A stretch of DNA of 64,000 nt from Candidatus Endomicrobium embiratermitis (GCA_009781315.1 WQYI01000003.1:62001-126000); one strand, 5' to 3'; shown: positions 44,701 through 50,443, counted from the stretch's first letter. Program-made: numbers and translations. Notes: generated from the sequence alone by a model not told the origin.

Positions 44701-47700
44701 CCGTTCTTTCGAAGTCGTCGGATATGTCTTCTCCTCTGTTTTCCCCTATTTCGTCCCCTCTAAGTATATCGCCGATTTTTTCAATTATATATCCATATTT
44801 TTCAGACTGTTGGTTATATTGCTCGGTATGATGAAATACGATCAATTTTGTTTGCGCTGAAGGAGTATCCTCCGGCGATATCGTGATGCCAAGCTCGGCA
44901 AAGCGGTTTGTAATGGTTTTGTAAAGATGGGCTTTATACTGTTCATCGGTCATTTTTGAACTTATGCTTGGGGTTGTTACCATTTCAATAGCAATAGGGC
45001 TTACTGCTTCTTCGGCGGCTTTAAAGAATGCCTCTGTAGTTTCCTTGGAAGGTTTGTCAGTAAATTCAAACGTATTTCTAATTCTGTTAAGCGTCCCGTT
45101 AAACGCTTCTTTATTGTTATCTATAAGAGATTCAATCTTTCGAGCATACTTTGCGTCCCACTTTAATGTATATATTTCTTTTTTATTAAATTGTGTTACT
45201 CCATATTTAAGTCCGCCAAGGCTTATTTCATTTTTTTCTTTATAATGTGCCACAGCTTGGACAAGCTTTAAATGCGCAATATTTTCAGGTTTGCTCAAAT
45301 AATCGGAAATCTTCTTTAGTTCCGCATTATCTTTTATATAATAAATGTGTCTTGGACCAGAATAGGAATCAACTACTTTTGCTTTAACCAGCAGTTCTTC
45401 AAGTACTGTTGTACAAGATAAACCCTCTGCTTTCAATTGTACGAGTTCAGTCTTGTCCAGAATTGATATTTTCTCTGCCGGTATATTATATTCGTTTAAT
45501 TTTCCTTGGATGCTTCTGTTAATACGGTTGTTTTCTATTTCTTGCTGCGTTAATCTTCCTTTTGATAACGACCGATAGCTCGTAAATCCCCCTCTTGCTT
45601 CTTGCTCCGAAGAAGCCACGGCAATCGGTTCTTCAACGCCATAAAAGGTCTTCAGCTTAGAGACAGTTTCGTTTAATTCCGGAGAACTAACTGCTATGTC
45701 TTCAAGCGCAACCTTTATATCGTTTAAAAATATTTGATTTATATCGCCGTATGAACTCAAAACTTTTATAGCATTAATAAGGGCTTCGGCCTTTCCTTCA
45801 ATATGCTGCACAAAACGAATGATATCCATTTTGTTCGCAGGATTAAAAACACTAACTGCATTATATTCGTCCAGCGCTTTGTAAAAATTTAACACTGCCG
45901 TGTTTTTTTGTTTGAAATTATAACTTCTCATATTTTTAAGACTAAAGGTATTTGCGATATGAGCAATAACTTCAAACTTTTTAGTCGCTTCAATACCCAT
46001 TAATCCTCTGACATGCATTAATTCGTGATTTAATATAATATTGTCTACTAAATCTTCATTTAATTTCATCAATGCCAAAGCATTGACTGCTATTACATAT
46101 TTTCCGCCTTCCCCTTTAACGGTTCTGGCAATAACATCCAAGCCCGGAACATTTACAATCCTCAATCCTTTTTTGGACTCTTTCCGAAACCGGCTATTCT
46201 TTTGATTATATTTTTCTTCAAGTCCTGCAACATAATCGTCTCCCGTCTTTTTTTGGGCAGCCGTAAGTTCTTTCGGGGTTGTTGATATAAGAGCTTCTTG
46301 AACCTGCCCGGCATTATATACTGAAGCTGCGGAAAAACTAGCAATTCCTAAACCTACAATAAAACTTGCAACAATACCAAAAACGGCAATTGCCGGAGCA
46401 AGAGGAAAAGATAAAACTATTCCCAAAGCCGAAAGCGCCGCGACGGCAAAAACTCCGATGCCTCCGAGCATTCCCGCTTCTTTTACGTCATATGCTTGGC
46501 CGGGGGCACTATCAACTATTCCTGATTCGGTTATTGTATATTCGCCGGATATTCCGTCCGCTTTCGCAGTTACCGTATAACTGCCGTCTTTATTTTCAAT
46601 GATTTCTATGTCAAATCCGCTTAAGCCTTTATTTCTGACTTGATCTTTTAACGAATTTTCTCCGTTTATAACTTCCGCTACGGATTTCCCTTCTGCTTTG
46701 GCAACGGCTTTAGCCGCATCAAGAACGTCTTTTTGGAAATAAACCCCGACCGCCGCTTTTAAGCTTTTATCAGACAAATCAAACGCGCCTGAAGGCAAAG
46801 CTTTTTGGAAAGTATTTGTAGGAATATATTTTGAAATTCTTATGACGTCTTCAACGAATAATTTATCTGCAAGCGCCGCGTCTTGGGTTACGTTAGGCGT
46901 TATTACCACATAGCTTTGATTGGCATTTTGCAAAATTCTTGACACGTCCTGCGTGTGGAAACCTCCGGTTACCACAACTTCCACTTCTTTGGCGTTGGCA
47001 AGAAGTTCGGCAACGCCGGTCATAATCATATCTTTGGAAAAAGTCATGTTTGCTTCGCGGGTTTTAGGAAGTTTTCCGGACATTTCCTTTACGAAAATAT
47101 TGTTTCTTTCAACGTTTACTTTGTAAAAACTTTCAAACAAAGAATAATACTGCTCAAGCCCTGGAAGTTCCGACATTCTGGTATACTTTGTCCATAAAGC
47201 TTTAAATTTAGGCAATTCTTTTTCAAAATATTTATATTCCGGAGCGGTAATTTTATTTTCAAGAAAACCTTCCATTAAATCTATAAAGTTACCCAAAAAG
47301 AGCAGTTCTCTTTCTTTATTCGTTTTTGCCGCGTTGTTTCTTACTTCCCAAAGCAAAGCTCTTTCTTCGTTTACAAGGTCAAGCGGATTTATTGTCTGGT
47401 TAAAACCTATAAACTGCAAAAATTTGGCAAGCTCGGGATATTTTGCGCCGTAATTCCCTTTATTGTAAAATTCCGCGAGTTTAAAATAAAACACGCCTTC
47501 GGTTTCGGGCTTTGAAGAATACGCTATCAGCTCTTTATACTCGCCGTAAGTTATATTGGATTTAATCTCTTCCAAGAAACTTTCTATCTGCGAATTGACT
47601 TTATCTTTATTTAGTTTATTCTGGACGCTTATAATATCCGACAATAATACTATAGACGGATAAAAGCCGAAGTAAACGTTTTGTCTTTTAGCTTTTTTAA

Positions 47701-48412
47701 CCAAGAAAGAAAAATATTTGTCAAAAGAAAGTTTACCGTTTTTATATCTGTTTACAACGGCTTCGATTCTCTTGTTTTCTTTCCCGTAATGCTGCTCTGC
47801 CAGATACGAAAGAATCGTTCTTATTTCGGGAAACAGCGATCTTACTTCGTCTCTTTGGGAATCTATTTTAACAAGCCTGTTAAAGTTTTCGATATAAGCT
47901 TTTTTATCTTCGATACCTTCTAATATTTTTGTTTTTCCGGAATTAACCGAAAACAATTCCGAACCCGTTAATATACCCTTGGAAAGCAGGGAATTTATTA
48001 TCGAATTTTTTAAATTTTCATCTGAAATGTTTGCCAGCCACGACGTGTCAACGCCGCCGACCGCGCCTTCCACATATACTTTGTTTATTTTATATTTCGA
48101 ATCTAAAAGGGAAAGAATGTTTGCTATATTTCTCTGGGTTTCTTCATGGGCGTGCAAGTCCTGAATTTGCACAATAACTTTATCGCTTTTGAAATTTACG
48201 GAATCAGTAACCCTTCCTATATTAAAAGGAACTACAAAGTTTGAAGGGTTTAAAGCCGGAGAAGTATTGACCGTTTGAAGGCCGGGCGCCGCGTTTTGCG
48301 CAAAAGCTCTTGAGGTAAAACCGCTTGTCGCAAAAATCGAAAAAGTAAAACAGGCCGCCGTAACTACCGAAATAATTTTTTTGTAATTTAACTTCCTTAT
48401 AATCTTAAACAT
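32780..48412 (-). CDS. Giant 5210-residue exported multidomain protein with glycolytic enzyme-like domains
   Basis: One open frame of 5210 codons without interruption. In order: signal peptide (1-38, cut after SRAFA); a ChaN/TraB-like region (about 40-520, IQDLHAHEE and VTGGFHTQD); two membrane helices (about 645-698); a metallopeptidase-like segment with NHELMH (about 794-799); helical linkers; a phosphoglycerate kinase-like domain (about 1290-1790); a hydrophobic block (about 1861-1921); a phosphoglucose isomerase-like domain (about 2100-2880); two helices (about 2963-3009); a phosphoglucomutase-like domain (about 3290-4180); a class I methyltransferase domain (about 4375-4560); and a C-terminal TIM-barrel-like region (about 4700-5210). 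GGGGGAAAT precedes the ATG. Giant proteins of this kind are known in Elusimicrobia and Omnitrophota relatives, but the function is unknown. It may be cleaved, displayed or act as an envelope enzyme array; none of these is shown. Confidence 0.9.
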   Translation of the reverse strand: MFKIIRKLNYKKIISVVTAACFTFSIFATSGFTSRAFAQNAAPGLQTVNTSPALNPSNFVVPFNIGRVTDSVNFKSDKVIVQIQDLHAHEETQRNIANILSLLDSKYKINKVYVEGAVGGVDTSWLANISDENLKNSIINSLLSKGILTGSELFSVNSGKTKILEGIEDKKAYIENFNRLVKIDSQRDEVRSLFPEIRTILSYLAEQHYGKENKRIEAVVNRYKNGKLSFDKYFSFLVKKAKRQNVYFGFYPSIVLLSDIISVQNKLNKDKVNSQIESFLEEIKSNITYGEYKELIAYSSKPETEGVFYFKLAEFYNKGNYGAKYPELAKFLQFIGFNQTINPLDLVNEERALLWEVRNNAAKTNKERELLFLGNFIDLMEGFLENKITAPEYKYFEKELPKFKALWTKYTRMSELPGLEQYYSLFESFYKVNVERNNIFVKEMSGKLPKTREANMTFSKDMIMTGVAELLANAKEVEVVVTGGFHTQDVSRILQNANQSYVVITPNVTQDAALADKLFVEDVIRISKYIPTNTFQKALPSGAFDLSDKSLKAAVGVYFQKDVLDAAKAVAKAEGKSVAEVINGENSLKDQVRNKGLSGFDIEIIENKDGSYTVTAKADGISGEYTITESGIVDSAPGQAYDVKEAGMLGGIGVFAVAALSALGIVLSFPLAPAIAVFGIVASFIVGLGIASFSAASVYNAGQVQEALISTTPKELTAAQKKTGDDYVAGLEEKYNQKNSRFRKESKKGLRIVNVPGLDVIARTVKGEGGKYVIAVNALALMKLNEDLVDNIILNHELMHVRGLMGIEATKKFEVIAHIANTFSLKNMRSYNFKQKNTAVLNFYKALDEYNAVSVFNPANKMDIIRFVQHIEGKAEALINAIKVLSSYGDINQIFLNDIKVALEDIAVSSPELNETVSKLKTFYGVEEPIAVASSEQEARGGFTSYRSLSKGRLTQQEIENNRINRSIQGKLNEYNIPAEKISILDKTELVQLKAEGLSCTTVLEELLVKAKVVDSYSGPRHIYYIKDNAELKKISDYLSKPENIAHLKLVQAVAHYKEKNEISLGGLKYGVTQFNKKEIYTLKWDAKYARKIESLIDNNKEAFNGTLNRIRNTFEFTDKPSKETTEAFFKAAEEAVSPIAIEMVTTPSISSKMTDEQYKAHLYKTITNRFAELGITISPEDTPSAQTKLIVFHHTEQYNQQSEKYGYIIEKIGDILRGDEIGENRGEDISDDFERTEFFVDMTSTAVLERLDGILNEAEKKFPRPTKVKQILAAALSLVLPEKAVIEEDMTGKATVDDLAEKYGEKFFEGKTVILRADLNVKLEKKDGKVKIIDNNKIKQTAPTIRYLTERGAKVIVITHLADPEADEDENLVFVPEENLYKYDLSPVADEIASLTGKEVKYCEDVIGDNNSSTIKAMNNGDIALLGNLRKKPDIGEKTNSEEFVKKFLNNNFGGNLENIIYVTDAFGTTHRSHASIEKLPEYLKNNGVIVVGGHLMAKELKVLEGVNKNPRSPLLKVLGGSKVTKKMNTVNMSLSQVEKGKVEDLTIIIGGPMAFAFIAYKFGKDKMGGAKIEEGDITFAGKILDKEKELRAQGKKIEIVLPKDFVTIPVGSYNFDAHQFNEGYSKKDILVTETYEVPAGREPMDVGPKTIDEYKKQVERVAQQRGMFLGNGPLGVVEDNENGFDEGTIQFMMAVIEATEDPEKGKEGIISAAGGGETMIGVKKAIKRLLEKFGIKGNLTHGSTGGDAFAQYFEKDGQTPGVKVITSKGELIEPAGSKSGLLETSGVWKKIRNSWWVNGFIRPFTKGNELKVRSLAVAVYEARYIFEMIRKPIKFADRHKLYSDKTKTEILTGTEKLGKDSETAFVTGALGGAIFAAIAAFPISIVFGVLALPVSMLFIGALVCTLVSTVIAIGIISMFYINISGHSKYNYKQLAQAANALGIILDHAKEDVKSKEYASILQYFVGDKSAGNFDLVLEIINNPGKIDEYIEKSNIVKKQDLPLSQQPLAIQIKETLDQMLLLETDSKQASKIKELLRALPENLGKALGLGVEEFLFKQSDLDGTRYTVFQVPENSGIRGEWLTNAIKKYIEDEEEKGKTLELGITNPKRFERSFIIWENMYDSMAMTLANLEAVVGFVNELKNLTDDEVIKQVDRQKAEIVAKMPLNEAKAGRAVGKMLREVVLDPNSKSSKDFLNGGYNQPGWGVAAKAVLNGSFAVDESGNQGYYTEEGKQKFLDDVARKRKFFHDRPKPIKVFIKPGIGGQNTPFKGLADGFKVVVYGGSEMLGEYELGKDYETELNDLLKKMGIGWDQVAVMPSSKSGSTDETMMIYSELLYLQLKYIPATQNINNIDGESFADLVFNTLHDINFIKDDKGNETERTGADLFKIDKETQKRLGTNTNSLITLLVERANAAGLNITRDQVKQIFKVVLGNTFFETTNRVEQSRLAAFLINSGLLDDLGIAPENIIVEMYDNVGGRWTADLHMEDFLALYNLDAEAYWNARNKGIREVNEGTHRSVELAGQIIDNNITDIALVVPDELFWFGKSIEQNFNESIWQERFANVVVIKQSHWQVQQDNYLKEKDAGRMVINLSGQNISSKNFNVQNMQGMTGNIKKLTPKKMVEMYANLTTLFYGITSTVGNRLIARALLEEGYTPADVDLNDLDNPATKIVQENLYLRQPYVELGKGLLEKRLKDLQKEESRKPGAIVNAMESVKVQARAGKLKTSVSGLYVPENIRDMQTLADAIKSAMDYAADNNRKFVPFIYLEGEKFSELRNYLTELGIEWVLQGTGDQHISYQQVLAQPQKYLPFIISFVPEKEQPARRAIGFAKGYLDNVSPNLVRDYFAEASYDALTILRSEQGGQGFFLRLTDSPENISMVKEAAKKAVSSEGILTLDSTRKIVDRFGGIESRTGRIAGAVVELLYLPWMLFNPGRFALAHIKESDSTAKADATKESARYLQNLTVVGASVTTLLGIAIGLLVFSFTLTVPILFVAAISSVITSNFLAHYFINTKIVNDLKKETIEKIITVIEKEKGSDFYLWLTKLISLKGVASDERIAQYIVNNPDILDKNIEGYQYQVSNTIGEILENYKNKLGKSGLLTVGTPADADAPRATDVSRKTPSERMFEIVKNKQTGSDVLASILDEQITQQELKDAKKNLADLINNTTMSLIERQRALIALSEKVNIIKAADASQREVFDWLMVAKSLYAKEVAAQLLADHKGPWKGSELIEAEFGNPDNLQKYLQKEAKFDSLSNMQKFMAGKIESGALKSEKAEDVAKAKKFALEWLDEPRMPMYIKQGIVGAILEGRHDDLIFAFAAGWREFGTAGIRNPAVNSSFRSILLLELELFAQSPYAPILTGHNMIGMPVMLQQTAAIKAIIAALQAYVKAHPDAIEVTLKDLLMPTSLYKRAAAAGKAQGIKDIAISLPKEFKDDILAGNLTFAFDSRMNGKFFAYAQALDVADVANVSMFELVAGVPMAVYSYTLTGALFEFLVSASHSEAFANGFKFFVGQKMSQVDSSFKEMIMAFRNLIEYDDIALELADPNTDIEQKIREHPNKWTWVGDKNAPAGFNNLDSDKRVDFYTGYYAHIEELVVNILGRLNPEQAAKTEKKRKKAKILYSAFSGAGATDAANFVDFLKRMGYDSVDIVKGQTEHVDGRFPAFIVNGWEPIMPDPGNPTGVAISIVDYILENAGADLKNLDKAVRLTNKNEAMIATDPDIDRFSLTINVPAGQGNIKQLLMSGVLKNRMESRGFSQEQIDRVLKVVEKRLNDKLMLTANDAWTMLAYNKLENLKRQNKLKKDKLYVIVKSHVTTSALKDLANHYRALEYPVSCVDTYVGFTLLAERADQLKKFARTAWTARRMLELNDPRATWEQILPLLEEAYEPFKLLQEDNRIPEIDEVMNLARAYKADDDKTELLKQLAQVSNVEFVCGVEESNGYGVFGEIRPKQEQPDDAAVRQLLEKSSNLKTAFVNFGEENLELINTHIQDKDGGLAAALFAELLARLKVHGQSLWGNYLEMCKTIKTVTLTQNDFKKYSGAEGIAKKVAAMQVFEKRFAYWIQRALDKGQAVTFLNGKYKVKGLKIYRDRKYDNNYDAFPEEGVQIIMEREVEIDGKVMKFQLETTFRPSGTGTENKDYNWMVGILPDESANMSDADMAKYLEIGRQVLAEAVKDFYEGLLVKIADSKMDEYSNICKSFFDQQQLVIMSPEEENLAKLAEDYAYAARALKGKIEPQEKAEYDKNLKNMQGKNREAWKKYLDSDEAKAYPAEGTVGFYAGGKEVARVPRAMAVTWTASLADYLALLAPKGTKEVSCEVVMDVAVLAARATGAQVAQAPAGSEKLLSTSKALEAFWDAVARRTVDDEAGEHVAAALWIDRYIGTTSEGERRLKILDLGSGRGNDTDYLLRAGHEVISAELSQAMLDKMHANIPGSKGIKFDMANPADWAQFEDNQFDVINANLSLNYFTETETETILNELKRITKPGGKWYISVNSVKDVGHGAGDGELVEKNFYIDRTRNIPKRFFDADDIQRFFGPFGKLSFQEMQIVYDYVPKVAYEIVVVNEKEAQKDVEDTGALKIVRQEVERLLDIIVAIAKMLGINFKDTYISKNYPSLTGLRDIMVFGTEADEEEAIELAVAKTKLGKNVDVIMPMGRASKQTIASLRVVEHSGSQHLYKRTIEQENGFAVNIYYYPEYLQNSYDAYKHVVDNLDGLVGIVENASDISFNDISVAAPQAAVFAITRNAAEDAQAKDKGYSNFTNGMSEENKLKVAAETQRINREGDDMRNQLPLITNIDVSKIKDANIIDALIATVLSVELTTVADFENNTAALKTFIDKAHAKDKRVTLNFKPANKAEAEAIIKLIANKGLKALRTNWIGVDGVNFDFDSLNKQEFDEIKDSLKNISSVIKRENSGAIISIKSAYYTENIAGIDNYGEYINISGNYNDNTVDTDAIAESARKAITSGAKALVIDYEVLELLATRGINIDVYSLFLGIVSAWTSYVKRTPEGIYRNARRSGFRETVSVTTAQEDWLYYELKKLNEGDKSAIKAVAEALNTSKANTLQTIEEAQGYVQGILEKLLLDRFGEKTFAYKTNADVYRTALVMAKINGLSDDEIRQSLDNKKDAREVLGKYDISTENLKTAQVEEASQEAINAIISDLEDNKVESKNRPQAIADLLFMLGIVKTTKLEVEHAKADKQQEGIRAILAAA
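34733..35290 (-). other. Giant protein, SAM-dependent methyltransferase domain
   Basis: Residues about 4375-4560 carry class I motifs: KILDLGSGRGNDTDYLLRAG (motif I), VISAELSQAMLDKMH (acidic loop, Glu as ribose ligand), FDVINANLSLNYF (motif IV) and ITKPGGKWYISVN (motif post-IV). The acceptor is unknown. Confidence 0.8.
35873..38545 (-). other. Giant protein, phosphoglucomutase/phosphomannomutase-like domain
   Basis: Residues about 3290-4180. Four active-site loops are visible: FGTAGIRNP at the start, SASHSEAFANGFKF (phospho-serine loop, from TASHNP..NG.K), ATDPDIDRFS (metal loop DxDxDR) and GVEESNGYGV (sugar-binding GGEES), and finally TFRPSGTGTENKDY (phosphate loop RPSGTE). All key residues appear present, so mutase activity is plausible. 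It is longer than the family because of helical inserts. Confidence 0.8.
39773..42115 (-). other. Giant protein, phosphoglucose isomerase-like domain
   Basis: Residues about 2100-2880. The recognisable PGI landmarks are IKPGIGGQNTPFKGL (first SIS loop), MPSSKSGSTDETMM (phosphate-binding SKS.ST), GGRWTADLHM (the GGR) and GTGDQHISYQQVL, corresponding to [12 protein letters not shown] with its catalytic-region His. It is strongly diverged from the normal pgi at 50783-52435, so it is not a recent copy of it. Confidence 0.75.
43043..44545 (-). other. Giant protein, phosphoglycerate kinase-like domain
   Basis: Residues about 1290-1790 cover a whole PGK fold: ILRADLNV, GAKVIVITHLADP, IALLGNLRKKP, VTDAFGTTHRSHAS, KVLGGSKVTKKM, DVGPKTIDEY, LGNGPLGVVED, AGGGETMIGV and GSTGGDAFAQYF. 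Several 3-phosphoglycerate contacts are kept (Asp and Asn of ADLN, His of THL, Arg of NLR, Arg of THRSH). Others are changed: the Arg equivalent to human Arg38 is Lys (DNNKIKQ) and the Arg of SHLGRP is missing (THLADP). It is either weakened or tuned to another substrate. Confidence 0.8.
45780..46110 (-). other. Giant protein, HExxH metallopeptidase-like segment
   Basis: Residues about 768-878. NHELMHVRGLMGIEATKKFE carries an HExxH zinc motif followed by acidic residues that could give the third ligand, as in M48-type peptidases. The segment follows two membrane helices, which is also M48-like. If active it could process this polypeptide or other envelope proteins. Confidence 0.5.
46850..48300 (-). 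other. Giant protein, N-terminal ChaN/TraB-like region
   Basis: Residues about 40-520. The segment VIVQIQDLHAHEETQRNIA with VYVEGAVGGVDTSWLA, and later VEVVVTGGFHTQDVSRIL, resemble the His and Glu/Gly patterns of the ChaN/TraB/EreA-like fold (some members bind haem or act as hydrolases). It follows the signal peptide directly, so it should be outside the cytoplasm. The assignment is by motif resemblance only. Confidence 0.45.
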
Positions 48413-48455
48413 ATTTCCCCCTTTTGGGACTTTTTTAGTTTTGATTTGTCATCGT

Positions 48456-48600
48456 CTGTCATTCTGAAAGGCGAAGCCTTGAAGAATCCATTGTCTCTAA
48501 AAAGTCTGGATACTTCGTTGCACTCAGTATGACAGGCAAAGCAACTTAACATGGATCCCCGATTACAAATTTCGAGGATGACAACAAAGAACTAATGACA
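48456..48600. repeat. Cluster of three palindromic repeat modules upstream of the giant gene
   Basis: GTCATTCTGAAAGGCGAAGC..GAAGAATCC with hairpin AAGGC-GAA-GCCTT (48468-48480), then TGGATACTTCG..CAGTATGAC, then ATGGATCCCCGATTAC..GAGGATGACA, which matches 57180-57210. The 219-base gap 48413-48631 has no gene; I saw no clear promoter for the giant gene in it. Confidence 0.8.
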
Positions 48601-48613
48601 CAGCAACAATGGC

Positions 48614-48650
48614 AAAAAGAAAACGCCCGATTTATACTACAATCGGGCGT
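48614..48650 (-). terminator. Terminator overlapping the end of the 163-residue protein gene
   Basis: ACGCCCGAT (48623-48631) and ATCGGGCGT (48642-48650) form a 9-bp stem. On the minus strand it is followed by TTTCTTTTT. The stop codon of the gene at 48632-48634 lies in the loop. Confidence 0.85.
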
Positions 48651-49123
48651 CTGCTTATATAATAATTTAATGATACTTCGCAATTATCCTTTTTTCTTAT
48701 GGAAAAAATACACATCAATACAAAAAACAGCATCCAGCCTGCAAAAATATAATCAAAATTTATAGAAACCGCGGATTTGTTGAAATCATTTACGGTTTCA
48801 TAAAACACGGGCGTAAAAAATAAAGCGGTTTTAATAAACTTCTTTAAAACATTATCTAAAACAACAGCCTGAACTTCATTATTCTGTTTTGCTTCTTTTT
48901 TTACAGGGGCTTCTTTTTTAGAATGCTGCCCTACGGAAACGCCGATATCCTGCAAAACTTTATGCGTCATATCAAAAGCCGCCTTTGATATGGAATTATA
49001 ATAACCCAAAATCCCGCTGTTTACGCATAAACGCACAGCGGATTCAGCGTCAACGCCTTTTACAAAACAAGGCAAAATCATAAAAGAAACAATGATAATT
49101 GACACAATCTTTTTTATTGTCAT
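48632..49123 (-). CDS. Exported small membrane protein of unknown function
   Basis: A 163-residue protein: an N-terminal hydrophobic signal (IVSIIIVSFMILPCF), a helical middle (SAVRLCVNSGILGYYNSISK), a Lys/Glu-rich stretch (HSKKEAPVKKEAKQ) and a C-terminal membrane helix (FDYIFAGWMLFFVLMCIFS) with a basic end. It should be anchored in the inner membrane with most of its mass outside. I chose the ATG at 49123; a TTG at 49141 overlaps the predicted -10 box. No family recognised. Its promoter leaves no room for a leader, see 49130-49157. Confidence 0.7.
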   Translation of the reverse strand: MTIKKIVSIIIVSFMILPCFVKGVDAESAVRLCVNSGILGYYNSISKAAFDMTHKVLQDIGVSVGQHSKKEAPVKKEAKQNNEVQAVVLDNVLKKFIKTALFFTPVFYETVNDFNKSAVSINFDYIFAGWMLFFVLMCIFSIRKKDNCEVSLNYYISRRPIVV

Positions 49124-49129
49124 GATTAA

Positions 49130-49157
49130 ATTATACAACAAAGTATAGAAATTTCAA
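49130..49157 (-). promoter_or_regulatory. Promoter for a leaderless mRNA
   Basis: On the minus strand TTGAAA (49157-49152), 16 bases, perfect TATAAT (49135-49130), six bases, then the ATG at 49123. The expected transcription start is the A of the ATG. Confidence 0.65.
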
Positions 49158-49198
49158 GGTTTTTAATGTGAAAAAATTGTGAAATTATTTAGAGCCTG

Positions 49199-50443
49199 TT
49201 AACACATATTACGAACAATAAAGCAGTTTTTATCTATTACTTTTGATAACCTTGCAACAAGATCTTGATCTTCTTTTATATTGATTTTTTCTATTTCTTC
49301 CGCTAATAATTTTGGAAGCAAATCAGCAAATTCCATAAACTCGGTTTTTAAAAGACTGAAAGAATAATCTATTTTTTCGCATAATGATTTCCAATTATCC
49401 AAACGAATCCGTTGTTTTTCATAGGAAGAGTCTATTTTCATGGCCATTTTTTTACTTAGACTAGGATATACCTCCGTTGAAACCAAATCATAAGCCGGAG
49501 ATATATCAATATTATTATCGTTATACAATAAAGAAAAATTCTTTGCGTGCGCGTCATTATTACCGATTAAAAAATTAAACATTATAATTTTCATTATTAT
49601 ATTTCTGTTTTTTGCCGGAGTTGACGTTTGGTTTAGCAGCTCAAAACAGTCTTTGAGAGACGGACCGCCTTCTGCCTGATATTTATTAATACTTAAAATT
49701 CCTAAAGCCTGACAAAAATCCTCCTGATGAATTCTTTTTACCATGCCGTTTTTTATTTCTCTGTCATATCTCTCGATTAATAAATAGCTGATATCTTTTG
49801 CCTGCCCTATTGAAACTTCAGGAGTCGCGACGCCAACGGATTTTGCCAGTTTCATACACAAATATTCATTCAGCACAATGTCCGCAAAATTTTCACTCAT
49901 AGGTTTTACTATATGAGTAGTAGGCGTGCCGTTTTTCGGAAGACATATTTTACCGTCAATAATACTTATGCAGGATTTATTCTGTGCGCCGGCTAAGGAA
50001 AGCCTTATGTCGTTTGTTTCATCCGCAAAAAAAGGTTTTTCCGGTAGTTCTCTCAGATGTTCGGCAAAAGACTCTTCGGTTTGCTCATACCCTTCAAGTT
50101 TTATAAAGATTGATTTTTCTAAAGGCTCGTCTATTGAAGTTAGAGAAATTGCCCCGGCGCAATCGCGGCCTATCGCTTTTAACATCGAAAAATCGCTATT
50201 GTGGCTTATGCCAAATATTTGACCTATTCGTTTTTTTGTTCTTTCGCTTTCGGGAAGCAATCCGTTAAAATACGGTCTGCATTCTTTTTCGTTAAATATT
50301 TTCTTTTCAATAGGAAGGCTTTTTGATATTTGAAATTTTGCATTATCCGAATAAGAAAATTTTAATCTCCCGTTTTCATCCTGCTCTAAAAAACCTGCTT
50401 CTTCCCCATACAGACGGACAGAAAGTATTTTATCTTTATTCAT
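49199..50443 (-). CDS. hipA: HipA-type serine/threonine kinase toxin
   Basis: A 414-residue HipA protein. It shows the N-terminal HipA domain (VRLYGEEAGFLEQDENGRL, RPYFNGLLPES), the ATP loop region THIVKPMSE, the catalytic loop GNNDAHAKNFSLLY and the metal-binding DISPAYDLVST. HipA kinases phosphorylate glutamyl-tRNA synthetase or similar targets and slow growth until bound by HipB. The gene is 8 bases after hipB and is read in the same operon. The kinase residues look intact. Confidence 0.94.
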   Translation of the reverse strand: MNKDKILSVRLYGEEAGFLEQDENGRLKFSYSDNAKFQISKSLPIEKKIFNEKECRPYFNGLLPESERTKKRIGQIFGISHNSDFSMLKAIGRDCAGAISLTSIDEPLEKSIFIKLEGYEQTEESFAEHLRELPEKPFFADETNDIRLSLAGAQNKSCISIIDGKICLPKNGTPTTHIVKPMSENFADIVLNEYLCMKLAKSVGVATPEVSIGQAKDISYLLIERYDREIKNGMVKRIHQEDFCQALGILSINKYQAEGGPSLKDCFELLNQTSTPAKNRNIIMKIIMFNFLIGNNDAHAKNFSLLYNDNNIDISPAYDLVSTEVYPSLSKKMAMKIDSSYEKQRIRLDNWKSLCEKIDYSFSLLKTEFMEFADLLPKLLAEEIEKINIKEDQDLVARLSKVIDKNCFIVRNMC

